Source of the DNA: JAGVSV01 sp050952845
GTDB lineage: Bacteria > Bacillota > Clostridia > Christensenellales > Aristaeellaceae
DNA: 64,000 bases
NCBI GenBank assembly: GCA_050952845.1
Contig: JBMNLP010000001.1
Coordinates: 2,480,001 to 2,544,000 of the forward strand
Direction: 5' to 3'
In this document: piece after piece, positions 34,751 to 43,136 of the stretch
Position numbering within the stretch: the first letter of the stretch is position 1
Layout of the letters: each line of letters opens with the position of its first letter
The notes under the pieces: model-generated
Seen by the model: the letters and a program-made list of their open reading frames with translations, nothing else
Databases searched by the model: none
Told to the model about the DNA's origin: nothing
Translations under genes and position numbers: made by a program

Positions 34751-35329
34751 ATGTACAAGAACACCCGCCGCCTGGTGGAAAGCGCCGTGCTGATCGCCAT
34801 CGGCACCGTCCTGTCCCTGCCCTTTCTGATGCCTGCCAACCTATGGGTTGCCGGCGGCAGCGTCACGGTGGGCAGCATGCTGCCCATCGTCGTCTTGGCG
34901 CACCGGCACGGCCTCAAATGGGGCGTGTTTTCTGCGCTGGTCTATTCCCTGCTCCAGCTGCTGCTGGGGCTGAACAACCTGCGATACGCTGGCAGCGCGG
35001 CGGCGGTTGCCGGCATCATTGTGCTGGACTACGTGCTGGCATATGGTGCATTGGGGCTGGCGGCCATTTTCAACCGGCGCTTCACAAACCGGCTGACCAG
35101 CATCCTGGCCGGCATCGTCTTCACCTATGGGCTGCGGTTTCTGTGCCACTTTTTGTCGGGCTGGCTGCTCTTTGCCTCCTACGCGCCGGAAGGCACGCCG
35201 GCCTGGCTGTACTCCCTTACGTATAACGGCAGCTATATGCTGCCCGAAACCCTGGTTGCCCTGACGATTGCTGCGGTGTCCTATCCCCCGCTCAAGCGCT
35301 TCTGGCTGGGGCAGGATCTATCCGCCTGA
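34751..35329 (+). CDS. thiT: Thiamine transporter ThiT (ECF S component)
   Basis: 192 residues with six hydrophobic segments. The C-terminal part contains LRFLCHFLSGWLLFASYAPE, then WLYSLTYNGSYMLPE, the thiamine-binding region of ThiT. It would bind thiamine and work with a shared ECF transporter module encoded elsewhere. AAAGGAGG lies upstream of the ATG. The TPP riboswitch and terminator directly upstream confirm the assignment. It is a single-gene transcript. Confidence 0.95.
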   Translation: MYKNTRRLVESAVLIAIGTVLSLPFLMPANLWVAGGSVTVGSMLPIVVLAHRHGLKWGVFSALVYSLLQLLLGLNNLRYAGSAAAVAGIIVLDYVLAYGALGLAAIFNRRFTNRLTSILAGIVFTYGLRFLCHFLSGWLLFASYAPEGTPAWLYSLTYNGSYMLPETLVALTIAAVSYPPLKRFWLGQDLSA

Positions 35330-35339
35330 CGCCAGGTGG

Positions 35340-36317
35340 CTAACCCGCGATGTCCAAGCGGTTTTTTCTGTTGCGCCGGAAACGGAGCTTTTTGTAGCGT
35401 CCCCTGCGCTTGTGGGGCACCTTGGGCTCGCTGTACACGTTGCCCTCATCGAAGAACACCTGCTCGGGCGGCTTTTCCAGCAGTTCAGGGTTGTTCAGGT
35501 AATTGGTTATCGAGGTGATCATTTTGCCGTAGTTGACCCCCTCGCAGACGCGTTCATCGGCGACGACGCCGATGGGCAGCCAGCGCTTGCGGACAGGGTT
35601 GCCCTTGCCGTCCAGTTCCACCTCGCGCTGAATGGCGCCCAGGCCGAGAAACAACGACGTGGTGCCAAAGTTGTAGATGTGATGGTTCACCGCCGGCATG
35701 CCAATGGACGCCATGTTAGCGATGAACATGCTGGTATGGAAGGGGCTGGCGTCCACGATGATCCGGGGCAGCAGGCCGTACCGGTCCAGCACGCGGGCAA
35801 TCAACACGACGATGTTGGCGACCAGCGGGTTGTTGAGCAGCTGCGCCACCTTCATGGTGCTGTTGTCTGCATCCTCCCGGCGGCTGATGTCAATGGCTTT
35901 GGCGATGCGCGCCGACACGTCGAAGATGGTGTCGTGCGGGTCGAACTTGCACTTCGCCGTGTTTTCAGCAGCCGACCCGTCGCGGGTGTTCTTCAGCACC
36001 GCAAAGGAGGTGGTCAGCTCTGTACGGGCATAGATGCGCTTGTTGGCGATAAAGCGGTTCAGCTCCGGCAACTGGGAGATTGTGCGGACATAGGCGGCGA
36101 TCACCAGGTCCATGAAGGTGATTTTATAGCCTTCACCGCTTTTGCGTACAATATAGCGGGCCAGCCGCTCATAATCCAGCTTATAACTCAGCATCACCTG
36201 CGCGTCGCAGCGCATGGGCATCAGATAAGGGGTCAGCCCGATGATGGGATCGATGTTCTTGACGACACGGCCGTCGGCTCTTCTTCCAAACATTTCATTG
36301 CACACGCTCCATTCCAT
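35340..36317 (-). CDS. E2-acyltransferase-fold protein lacking the usual catalytic histidine
   Basis: 325 residues matching the catalytic fold of 2-oxoacid dehydrogenase E2/chloramphenicol acetyltransferase (LDYERLARYIVRKSGEGYKI, FMDLVIAAYVRTI, LPIGVVADERVCEGVNYGK). There is no lipoyl or subunit-binding domain. At the place of the HHxxxDG active site the sequence reads DERVCEG, so the catalytic histidine is absent. The C-terminus is a basic tail (HKRRGRYKKLRFRRNRKN). Such stand-alone Clostridia homologues have no known role. The ATG at 36317 has AAGG nearby; a start at 36293 (MFGRRADG) is possible. It is convergent with thiT. Confidence 0.75.
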   Translation of the reverse strand: MEWSVCNEMFGRRADGRVVKNIDPIIGLTPYLMPMRCDAQVMLSYKLDYERLARYIVRKSGEGYKITFMDLVIAAYVRTISQLPELNRFIANKRIYARTELTTSFAVLKNTRDGSAAENTAKCKFDPHDTIFDVSARIAKAIDISRREDADNSTMKVAQLLNNPLVANIVVLIARVLDRYGLLPRIIVDASPFHTSMFIANMASIGMPAVNHHIYNFGTTSLFLGLGAIQREVELDGKGNPVRKRWLPIGVVADERVCEGVNYGKMITSITNYLNNPELLEKPPEQVFFDEGNVYSEPKVPHKRRGRYKKLRFRRNRKNRLDIAG

Positions 36318-36392
36318 GTTTGCCTTGCGGCGCCTACATTATAGACGCAGGCAATTGTGCATGTCAATTTTGGAATAAGCCCGTTCCTGATG

Positions 36393-36422
36393 CGTAAAAT
36401 TTACGTAAAATCAACGTAAAAT
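36393..36422 (+). repeat. Three CGTAAAAT direct repeats upstream of the pyr promoter
   Basis: CGTAAAAT occurs at 36393, 36404 and 36415, exactly 11 bp apart. They end 17 bases before the -35 box. This helical phasing suggests an activator site or an UP-like element. Confidence 0.55.
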
Positions 36423-36431
36423 TTATTTGTT

Positions 36432-36449
36432 CCGGCTGTTGACAGCCGG
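36432..36449. promoter_or_regulatory. Operator-like dyad covering the pyr -35 box
   Basis: CCGGCTGT-TG-ACAGCCGG is a perfect 8+8 inverted repeat overlapping TTGACA (36439-36444). Its position fits a repressor site; the regulator is unknown. Confidence 0.55.
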
Positions 36450-36467
36450 GATGTCCTTTGATAGAAT
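36439..36467 (+). promoter_or_regulatory. Promoter of the pyr operon
   Basis: TTGACA and TAGAAT are separated by 17 bases, leaving a leader of only about 40 bases before pyrC. That is too short for a PyrR attenuator. Confidence 0.8.
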
Positions 36468-36512
36468 CACCAATGGTCAAGGGACGCTGTAGCCGAGACA
36501 ACGAGGGCTGTG

Positions 36513-37790
36513 ATGGAACAAATGCTGGCAGATATTCGGGTGTGGATGGATGGCGGGCTGGTTCGCCGCGATGTCATCCTGGCGGAGGAAGGCCTTTCGC
36601 TCCGCATCCCGGGCATTCATCCCAGGCGTGGGGAGAGCCGTCTCCTGCTGATGCCGGGTTTCACCGATGTGCATGTGCACCTGAGGGAACCCGGTTTTTC
36701 TTATAAGGAAACCATCGCATCGGGCACGCGGGCGGCGGCGCGCGGCGGGTATACGCTGGTGTGCGCCATGCCCAACCTGAACCCGGTGCCCGACAGCGCC
36801 GCCACGCTTCAGGCGCAGCGGGACCTGATCAGCCGCTCGGCGGCGGTTGAAGCGGTGCCCTTTGGCGCCATCACCCGGGGGCAGCGCGGGGAGCAGCTGG
36901 CCGACATGGCAGCCATGGCGCCCTTTGTCGCCGGTTTTTCCGACGACGGGCGCGGCGTGCAGGACGAAGCGCTGATGCGGCAGGCCATGCAGGAAGCGGC
37001 GCGCCTGGGCAAGATCATTGCCGCCCACTGCGAGGACAACCGGCTGCTGCAGGGCGGTGTCATTCACCAGGGCGCGTATGCGGCTGCGCATGGCTACCCG
37101 GGCATTCCGTCCGAAAGCGAATGGCGGCAGCTGCAGCGGGATATCCGCCTGGCGGAGCAGACGGGCTGCCGCTACCACGCCTGCCACCTCTCCTGCCGGG
37201 AGAGCATCGCCGCCGTGCGCGAGGCTAAGAAGCGCGGCGTCGACATCAGCTGCGAAACGGCGCCCCACTACCTGCTGCTGGATGACGGCATGCTGGCGGA
37301 TGACGGGCGCTATAAAATGAACCCGCCCATCCGCAGCCGCGCCGACCGCGAGGCGCTGGTGGAGGGCCTGCTGGACGGCACCATCGACATGATAGCCACC
37401 GACCATGCCCCGCACAGCGCCGAGGAAAAGGCGGGCGGCTTGCTGGGCAGCCTGAACGGCATCGTGGGCCTGGAAACGGCGTTTGCGGCGCTGTACACCG
37501 GCCTGGTGCGGCCCGGCATCCTGCCGCTGGAGCGGCTGATCGCCCTGATGGGGCCTGCGGCCGACGCGCGCTTTGGGTTCCAAAAGGAGCCCATGGCGCG
37601 CGACTTCACGCTGTTTGACCTGGGCGCCGCTTACGCCGTTGACCCGGAGCGCTTCCTGTCCCGGGGGCGCAGCACGCCCTTTGCCGGCATGGAGGTGTTC
37701 GGCGCCTGCCTGCTGACGGTGCACCGCGGGCGCGCCGTGTGGGTGGACGAAGCCCGGCTGGCCAAGGCAGTGGAGGAGGGCAGCGCATGA
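36513..37790 (+). CDS. pyrC: Dihydroorotase
   Basis: 425 residues, class I length. The metal-binding motif is GFTDVHVHLREPG; later come IIAAHCEDN, YHACHLSC (metal His), SCETAPHYLLLDD and MIATDHAPHSAEEK (catalytic Asp). It closes carbamoyl-aspartate to dihydroorotate. I chose the ATG at 36513, which follows GAGGGCT; a GTG lies directly before it. It is the first gene of the seven-gene pyr operon and overlaps pyrK by four bases. Confidence 0.95.
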   Translation: MEQMLADIRVWMDGGLVRRDVILAEEGLSLRIPGIHPRRGESRLLLMPGFTDVHVHLREPGFSYKETIASGTRAAARGGYTLVCAMPNLNPVPDSAATLQAQRDLISRSAAVEAVPFGAITRGQRGEQLADMAAMAPFVAGFSDDGRGVQDEALMRQAMQEAARLGKIIAAHCEDNRLLQGGVIHQGAYAAAHGYPGIPSESEWRQLQRDIRLAEQTGCRYHACHLSCRESIAAVREAKKRGVDISCETAPHYLLLDDGMLADDGRYKMNPPIRSRADREALVEGLLDGTIDMIATDHAPHSAEEKAGGLLGSLNGIVGLETAFAALYTGLVRPGILPLERLIALMGPAADARFGFQKEPMARDFTLFDLGAAYAVDPERFLSRGRSTPFAGMEVFGACLLTVHRGRAVWVDEARLAKAVEEGSA

Positions 37791-38524
37791 AACAGGGCGT
37801 GTTCGAGGTGCTGGAAAACAGGCGGATTGCCCGCAACACCCGGCTGATGCGGCTGGCCGGCGACACGTCGGCTTTTACAGCGCCGGGCCAATTCATGGAG
37901 ATCAGGCTGGAGGGCTTCTACCTGCGCCGGCCTTTTTCGGTGTGCGAGTGGACGGACGGCGTGATGACGGTGGTGTATAAAACCGTGGGTACAGGCACGA
38001 AGGCCATGGAAAGCATCCGGGAGGGCGCAGCGCTGGACATCCTCACGGGCCTGGGCAACGGGTACAGCTTAGACAAAGCCGGCGATAAGCCGCTGCTGGT
38101 CGGCGGGGGCGTTGGCGTGCCGCCGCTGTACATGCTGTGCAAGGCGCTGGTGGCGCAGGGCGCCCGCCCCGCGGTTGCGCTGGGGTTTGGCAGCGCCGAC
38201 GAGGTGTTCTTTGAGGAGGAGTTTGCCGCCCTGGGCGTGCCGGTTGCTGTTGCCACCATGGACGGCACCCGGGGCGTGGCAGGCGTGGTGCTGAACGCCT
38301 GCCCGATGGATGGATGCACCTATTTCTATGCCTGCGGGCCGGAGGCCATGCTGCGCGCCGTGTGCGCCGCCGCCTGCAGCGCGGGCGAGCTCAGCCTGGA
38401 GGAGCGCATGGGCTGCGGGTTCGGCGCCTGCATGGGCTGCGCAGTGTTCACAGCCAGGGGGGTCCGGCGCGTATGCAAGGATGGCCCCGTGTTTACCATG
38501 GAGGAATTGGGATGGCAGACCTGA
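37787..38524 (+). CDS. pyrK: Dihydroorotate dehydrogenase electron-transfer subunit
   Basis: 245 residues. The FAD motif is YLRRPFSVCEW, the NAD-binding glycines are LLVGGGVGVPPLYML and FYACGPEAML, and the 2Fe-2S motif MGCGFGACMGCAVF plus VCKDG supplies four cysteines. It passes electrons from PyrD to NAD+. It starts inside the pyrC stop (ATGA) and overlaps pyrD by 13 bases, which indicates tight translational coupling of the complex partners. Confidence 0.94.
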   Translation: MKQGVFEVLENRRIARNTRLMRLAGDTSAFTAPGQFMEIRLEGFYLRRPFSVCEWTDGVMTVVYKTVGTGTKAMESIREGAALDILTGLGNGYSLDKAGDKPLLVGGGVGVPPLYMLCKALVAQGARPAVALGFGSADEVFFEEEFAALGVPVAVATMDGTRGVAGVVLNACPMDGCTYFYACGPEAMLRAVCAAACSAGELSLEERMGCGFGACMGCAVFTARGVRRVCKDGPVFTMEELGWQT

Positions 38525-39429
38525 CGGTAACGCTGTGCGGCATTGAATTAGACAACCCGGTGATCCCCGCCAGCGGCACATTTGGCTACGGGCGCGAGTT
38601 TGCTCGGCTGTACGACATCAACTGCCTGGGGTCGTTTTCGTTCAAGGGCACGACGCTGCACGCGCGCAGCGGCAACAAGCCGCCCCGCATCGCTGAAAGC
38701 GCCTCGGGCATGCTCAACGCCGTCGGCCTTCAAAACCCCGGCGTGCACGCCGTGATCGCGGAAGAACTGCCGGCCATCCGGCATTTTTTTCGCAAACCGG
38801 TCATCGCCAACGTCAGCGGCTTTTCGGTGGAGGAGTATGTCAGCGTCTGCCGGCTGCTGGACCAGGAGGATCAGGTGGGGTGGCTGGAGGTGAACATCTC
38901 CTGCCCCAACGTAGAGGGCGGCGGCCTGGCGTTCGGCGTATCGGCCCGGGAAGCCGCGCGGGTGACAAAGGCTGTCCGCCGCGTGGTGAAAAAGCCGCTG
39001 ATCATCAAGCTGTCGCCCAACGTGACGGACATCGGCAGCATTGCCCGCGCCTGCGAGGACGCCGGCGCCGACGCCCTCAGCCTGATCAACACGCTGCTGG
39101 GCATGCGCATCAGCCTGAAAACTAAAAGGCCTGTGCTGGCCAACACCACGGGCGGCCTGTCGGGGCCGGCGGTGTTCCCGGTGGCGCTGCGCATGGTGTA
39201 CCAGGCATACCGGGCGGTCAGCATCCCGCTGATCGGCATGGGCGGCGTGCAAAGCGCCGATGACGTGCTGGAAATGATGCTGGCCGGCGCCACCGCGGTG
39301 CAGGTGGGCGCCGCCAACCTGGTCAACCCCTTTGCCTGCCGCGATATCGTGGCCGACCTGCCGCGCGCCATGGCGCAATATGGCGTCCAGCGGCTCAGCG
39401 AATTAACAGGAGGAGCACACCATGGCTAA
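38512..39429 (+). CDS. pyrD: Dihydroorotate dehydrogenase, catalytic subunit (class 1B)
   Basis: 305 residues. The FMN barrel motifs include IPASGTFGYGREF, LEVNISCPNVEGGGLAFG (active-site cysteine, class 1 type), IIKLSPNVTDI and LIGMGGVQSADDVLE. The presence of adjacent pyrK makes it the NAD-linked 1B type. The start at 38512 follows GAGGAA and overlaps pyrK; a longer frame to 38314 is only an antisense-free extension and was not used. It overlaps pyrF by eight bases. Confidence 0.95.
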   Translation: MADLTVTLCGIELDNPVIPASGTFGYGREFARLYDINCLGSFSFKGTTLHARSGNKPPRIAESASGMLNAVGLQNPGVHAVIAEELPAIRHFFRKPVIANVSGFSVEEYVSVCRLLDQEDQVGWLEVNISCPNVEGGGLAFGVSAREAARVTKAVRRVVKKPLIIKLSPNVTDIGSIARACEDAGADALSLINTLLGMRISLKTKRPVLANTTGGLSGPAVFPVALRMVYQAYRAVSIPLIGMGGVQSADDVLEMMLAGATAVQVGAANLVNPFACRDIVADLPRAMAQYGVQRLSELTGGAHHG

Positions 39430-40120
39430 AGATGTCATCATTGCCTGCGACTTTCCCTCGCTGGAGGACACGCTGCATTTTCTGGACCGGTTTGGCGACA
39501 GCCGGCCTTATTTGAAGATCGGCATGGAGCTGTTCTATGCCGAGGGGCCTGCTGTGGTCCGCGCCCTGAAGCAGCGCGGGCACCGGGTGTTTCTGGACCT
39601 GAAGCTGCACGACATCCCCAACACCGTCGCCGGCGCCATGCGCGCGCTGTCGGGGCTGGGGGCCGACATGGTCAACCTGCACGCGTCCGGCACCATCGAC
39701 ATGATGCGCGCGGCGCTGAAGGGGCTGACCCGGCCTGACGGCACGCGCCCGCTGGTGATCGCGGTGACGCTGCTGACCAGCATTTCCCAGCAGGTCATGC
39801 AGGACGAGCTGCTCATGGACGGCACGCCGGACGACGTGGTGCTGCACCTGGCGCGGAATGCCCGGCTGGCGGGGCTGGACGGCGTGGTGTGTTCGCCATT
39901 GGAAGCGGAATTGGTGCACGGCCAGGTAGCCTCTGATTTTCTGACGGTGACGCCCGGCATCCGCTTCTCGGCGGACGGCGCGGGCGACCAGAAGCGCTTC
40001 ACAACGCCGGAACAAGCCCGGCGCATGGGCGCGGACTATATCGTGGTCGGCCGCCCCATCACAGCGGCTGATAATCCCCTGGACGCATACAGGAGGTGCA
40101 CGGATGCCTTTCTCGGCTGA
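39422..40120 (+). CDS. pyrF: Orotidine-5'-phosphate decarboxylase
   Basis: 232 residues. The catalytic Asp-Lys array is VFLDLKLHDIPNTVAGAM; VIIACDFPS begins the barrel and VTPGIRFSADGAGDQKR binds phosphate, with YIVVGRPI at the end. It makes UMP from OMP. AGGAGG lies upstream of its ATG, within pyrD. It overlaps pyrE by 17 bases. Confidence 0.95.
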   Translation: MAKDVIIACDFPSLEDTLHFLDRFGDSRPYLKIGMELFYAEGPAVVRALKQRGHRVFLDLKLHDIPNTVAGAMRALSGLGADMVNLHASGTIDMMRAALKGLTRPDGTRPLVIAVTLLTSISQQVMQDELLMDGTPDDVVLHLARNARLAGLDGVVCSPLEAELVHGQVASDFLTVTPGIRFSADGAGDQKRFTTPEQARRMGADYIVVGRPITAADNPLDAYRRCTDAFLG

Positions 40121-40763
40121 ACAAACCAGGGACCAGATTGCCCGGGACTTGCTGCGCCTGAAGGCGGTGTTTCTCCGCCCGGAGCAGCCCTTCACCTGGG
40201 CCAGCGGCATTAAAAGCCCCATTTACTGCGACAACCGGCTGACGCTGTCCGACCCGGACGTGCGCACGCGCGTGGAGAACGCTTTCGCGGAGCTGATCCG
40301 CCGCCAATACCCCGGGGCGGACTGCCTGATGGGCACCAGCACAGCGGGCATCGCGCACGCCGCCATCACCGCCCACCTGCTGGGGCTGCCCATGGGCTAT
40401 GTCCGGAGCGGCGCCAAGGACCATGGACGCGGCAACCGCGTGGAAGGCCGGCTGGATAAGGGCTGGCGCGTGGTGGTGGTGGAGGACCTGATCTCTACCG
40501 CGGGCAGCGTGGTGGAGGTGGTAGAGGCGCTGCGCGAGGAGGGCGCCCGGGTGCTGGGCATCGTCAGCATCTTTACCTACGGCATGAAAAAGGGGCTGGA
40601 GCGCCTGGCGCAGGCCAGCGTATGCAACACCAGCCTGACCGATTTTGACGCCGTGGTACGCATCGCCGTGGAGGACGGGTACATCCGCCGGGAGGACGCC
40701 GCGCGGCTGTACGCGTTTCGGGATAACCCATCGGACGAAAGCTGGATTGGAGGGCTTGTATGA
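40104..40763 (+). CDS. pyrE: Orotate phosphoribosyltransferase
   Basis: 219 residues. The PRPP-binding motif is WRVVVVEDLISTAGSVVEVV, and FTWASGIKSPIYCDNR is the orotate-side signature. GTSTAGIAHAA and MGYVRSGAKDHGRGN complete the type I fold. It joins orotate and PRPP to give OMP. It overlaps both neighbours (pyrF by 17 bases, pyrB by four). Confidence 0.95.
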   Translation: MPFSAEQTRDQIARDLLRLKAVFLRPEQPFTWASGIKSPIYCDNRLTLSDPDVRTRVENAFAELIRRQYPGADCLMGTSTAGIAHAAITAHLLGLPMGYVRSGAKDHGRGNRVEGRLDKGWRVVVVEDLISTAGSVVEVVEALREEGARVLGIVSIFTYGMKKGLERLAQASVCNTSLTDFDAVVRIAVEDGYIRREDAARLYAFRDNPSDESWIGGLV

Positions 40764-41674
40764 GGAGCATCATCAGCATCACGGACCTGACCTTGGAGGA
40801 GATCGAACACCTGATCGCGGTAGCGAGGGATATTATCGCCCATCCGGAGCGCTACAGCGCGGTATGCCGCGGCAAAAAATTAGCTACGTTGTTTTTTGAG
40901 CCGTCCACCCGGACCAGGCTCAGCTTTGAAGCCGCCATGCAGGAGTTAGGGGGCACGGTGCTGGGGTTTTCGGAGGCGCAATCCAGCTCGGCAGCAAAGG
41001 GTGAGAGCGTCGCCGACACCGCGCGAACGGTCAGCTGCTATGCCGACATCATCGCCATGCGGCACCCCAAGGAGGGCGCGCCGATGGTGGCGGCGCAGCA
41101 TGCCATGGTGCCCGTGATCAACGGCGGCGACGGCGGCCATAACCACCCCACGCAGACGCTGGCCGACCTGCTCACCATCCACATGGAAAAGGGCCGGTTC
41201 GACAATCTCACAGTGGGCTTCTGCGGCGACCTGAAGTTCGGCCGCACGGTGCACTCGCTGATCACAGCCATGGCGCGCTACCCCGGCGTGCGGTTTGTGC
41301 TGATATCGCCGGAGGAATTGAAGGTGCCCAGCTATGTCAAAATACCGCTGAAGGCCAACAACATCACGTACATCCAAACCACGGAGCTGAGGGAGGTGAT
41401 CCCCGAGCTGGACATCCTGTACATGACGCGCGTGCAGCGCGAGCGGTTCTTCAACGAAGCCGACTATGTTCGATTGAAGGACAGCTATATCCTGACGCCG
41501 GATAAGCTGACCAACGCCCGGGACGACCTGAGCATCATGCACCCGCTGCCCCGCGTCAACGAGATCCCCGTCGCCATCGACCGCGACCCGCGGGCGTGCT
41601 ATTTCAAGCAGGTGCTTTACGGCAAGTACATCCGCATGGCGCTGATTATGATGCTGCTGGAGGTAACCACATGA
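40760..41674 (+). CDS. pyrB: Aspartate carbamoyltransferase catalytic subunit
   Basis: 304 residues. The carbamoyl-phosphate loop LFFEPSTRTRLSFEAAM, the SSAAKGES loop, and the aspartate-side VQRERFF and MHPLPRVNEIP are all intact. It starts pyrimidine synthesis by joining carbamoyl phosphate and aspartate. It overlaps pyrE and pyrI by four bases each. Together with PyrI it should form the allosteric ATCase holoenzyme. Confidence 0.96.
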   Translation: MRSIISITDLTLEEIEHLIAVARDIIAHPERYSAVCRGKKLATLFFEPSTRTRLSFEAAMQELGGTVLGFSEAQSSSAAKGESVADTARTVSCYADIIAMRHPKEGAPMVAAQHAMVPVINGGDGGHNHPTQTLADLLTIHMEKGRFDNLTVGFCGDLKFGRTVHSLITAMARYPGVRFVLISPEELKVPSYVKIPLKANNITYIQTTELREVIPELDILYMTRVQRERFFNEADYVRLKDSYILTPDKLTNARDDLSIMHPLPRVNEIPVAIDRDPRACYFKQVLYGKYIRMALIMMLLEVTT

Positions 41675-42090
41675 ACATCGATTCCATCAAGAACGGCATC
41701 GTCATCGACCACATCAAGGCGGGCCACGGCATGAAGATATACGATTTTCTGAACCTGGGCAGGCTGGACTGTTCGATCGCGCTGATCAAGAACGCCCACA
41801 GCAACAAGATGGGCAAGAAGGACATCATCAAAATCGACTCCGAGCTGAATGTGGATTTGAACGCGCTGGGCTATATCGACCCGGAGATCACCATCAACAT
41901 CATCAAGGACGGCGAGCGCATCGCCAAATACCATCCCGAGCTGCCCGAGACCATCACCAACATCATTTTCTGCAAAAACCCGCGCTGCATCACCTCCACC
42001 GAGCAGGAGCTGCCCCACGTCTTCCGCCTGATCGACCGCGAGAAGGACGAATACCGGTGCATCTATTGTGAAAGCAGGGCCAACGCCTAA
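41671..42090 (+). CDS. pyrI: Aspartate carbamoyltransferase regulatory subunit
   Basis: 139 residues. The N-terminal nucleotide-binding half begins MNIDSIKNGIVIDHIKAGHG. The C-terminal zinc site has CKNPRC and YRCIYC, the four cysteines that dock on PyrB. It lets CTP/ATP control the catalytic trimers. The start overlaps the pyrB stop (ATGA). It is the last gene of the operon. Confidence 0.95.
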   Translation: MNIDSIKNGIVIDHIKAGHGMKIYDFLNLGRLDCSIALIKNAHSNKMGKKDIIKIDSELNVDLNALGYIDPEITINIIKDGERIAKYHPELPETITNIIFCKNPRCITSTEQELPHVFRLIDREKDEYRCIYCESRANA

Positions 42091-42109
42091 GGCTACCCAT
42101 ATTGCGGGT

Positions 42110-42150
42110 CCAGGGGGGTCACCCCCCTGGCGGGTGTGGGCAGCGCCCAC
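42110..42150 (+). terminator. Tandem hairpins after the pyr operon
   Basis: CCAGGGGGGT-C-ACCCCCCTGG (10-bp arms) and GTGGGC-AGC-GCCCAC follow each other. Neither is trailed by a T-run, so they may be processing or stability hairpins rather than a classic terminator. The rest of 42151-42259 shows nothing further. Confidence 0.4.
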
Positions 42151-42259
42151 AAATCCCTTTCCAAATAACTCCAGCAAAAACAGCGCAGCGCCTTTTTGCG
42201 CGGGCTGAGCCCCCGGCAGCCGGAGGCAGAGCGTGGCGTTCAGCTTGGCATCTATAAAG

Positions 42260-42617
42260 GAATCAATATGGGGAAAAATCTGAGGAATCGAGAGATTCAT
42301 ATAACCAACTTGCGTTTGAGTATGATACATCAATGGAGGGACGTTATACCGCATTTCATCATTTTGAAATGCCTCAGAATTTTGTTGATGAATGTAAAAG
42401 AGTTTTGAAGAAGAATGGCAGAGTCTATATTGCAGAGCCCAATTTTAACCCTCTGGTCGGAGTGATTGCCAATACAATTTGGGTTCGGATTTCAAAAAAA
42501 GGGGATGTTAAAGTTTATAGTGAAAAGGAATTGAAAGAATTCTTTGATAAAGCCAGGTTTACAAAGGTGGAAACCTATAAAAAAGGCATGGGAATGTTTC
42601 TTGAGGCAACAAAGTAA
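42260..42617 (+). pseudogene. SAM-dependent methyltransferase with an internal deletion
   Basis: The frame reads SYNQLAFEYDTSMEGRYT, typical of the N-terminus of class I methyltransferases. It then jumps within a few residues to FVDECKRVLKKNGRVYIAEP, which is normally about 100 residues later, and ends KVETYKKGMGMFLEATK. The SAM-binding glycine motif (DxGxGxG) is missing. No start codon lies in frame after the upstream stop. I read this as a remnant after an in-frame deletion. Its AT-rich composition differs from the pyr operon. Confidence 0.6.
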
Positions 42618-42645
42618 ATTAGATATATATAAACCGGAGGTTCGC

Positions 42646-43116
42646 ATGGACTATATCATAAGAGAATTAAAGCAAAGTGAAGTAAAGATGCTGGATACCT
42701 TCTTGTATGAGGCGATTTTTGTCCCTGAAGGCGCTGAAGCGCCGCCAAAAGAGGTGATACAGCATCCCGGTTTGCAAATATATGTTTCGGATTTTGGCAA
42801 GCAGAGCGATGTGTGCTATGTTGCAGAAGCTGCCGGGGATATCATCGGCGCAGTGTGGACCCGCATCATCCATGACTATGGCCATGTCGATGATGAAACG
42901 CCGTCGCTTGCCATTTCGATCCTTAAAGAATATAGAAACCTTGGAATCGGAACACAACTGATGAAACAGATCCTTACAGCATTGAAAGCGCAGGGATATC
43001 AGCAAGTGTCATTGTCGGTTCAAAAGGCCAATCATGCTGTGCGCCTGTATGAGAAAGTTGGATTTGAAGTTGCCCGCGAAAACGAAAAAGACTATATTAT
43101 GATTTGTAAGCTTTAG
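42646..43116 (+). CDS. GNAT-family N-acetyltransferase
   Basis: 156 residues starting MDYIIRELKQSEVKMLDTFL, with CGGAGG seven bases before the ATG. The acetyl-CoA motif A is LAISILKEYRNLGIGTQLMK, followed by VSLSVQKANHAVRLYEKVGF. It would acetylate an amine on a small molecule or protein; the acceptor is unknown. It lies 28 bp after the broken methyltransferase and 20 bp before the next gene. Confidence 0.88.
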   Translation: MDYIIRELKQSEVKMLDTFLYEAIFVPEGAEAPPKEVIQHPGLQIYVSDFGKQSDVCYVAEAAGDIIGAVWTRIIHDYGHVDDETPSLAISILKEYRNLGIGTQLMKQILTALKAQGYQQVSLSVQKANHAVRLYEKVGFEVARENEKDYIMICKL

Positions 43117-43136
43117 CTAAGACCGGAGGTGCGGTT

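Noticed and set aside
35268..36344. Plus-strand 358-residue frame
   Set aside because: It is antisense to the E2-like gene, without motifs or ribosome site.
36468..36512. PyrR-binding attenuator before pyrC
   Set aside because: The leader is about 40 bases, with no anti-terminator or terminator pair.
36477..37724. Minus-strand 415-residue frame
   Set aside because: It is antisense to pyrC and has no recognisable motifs.
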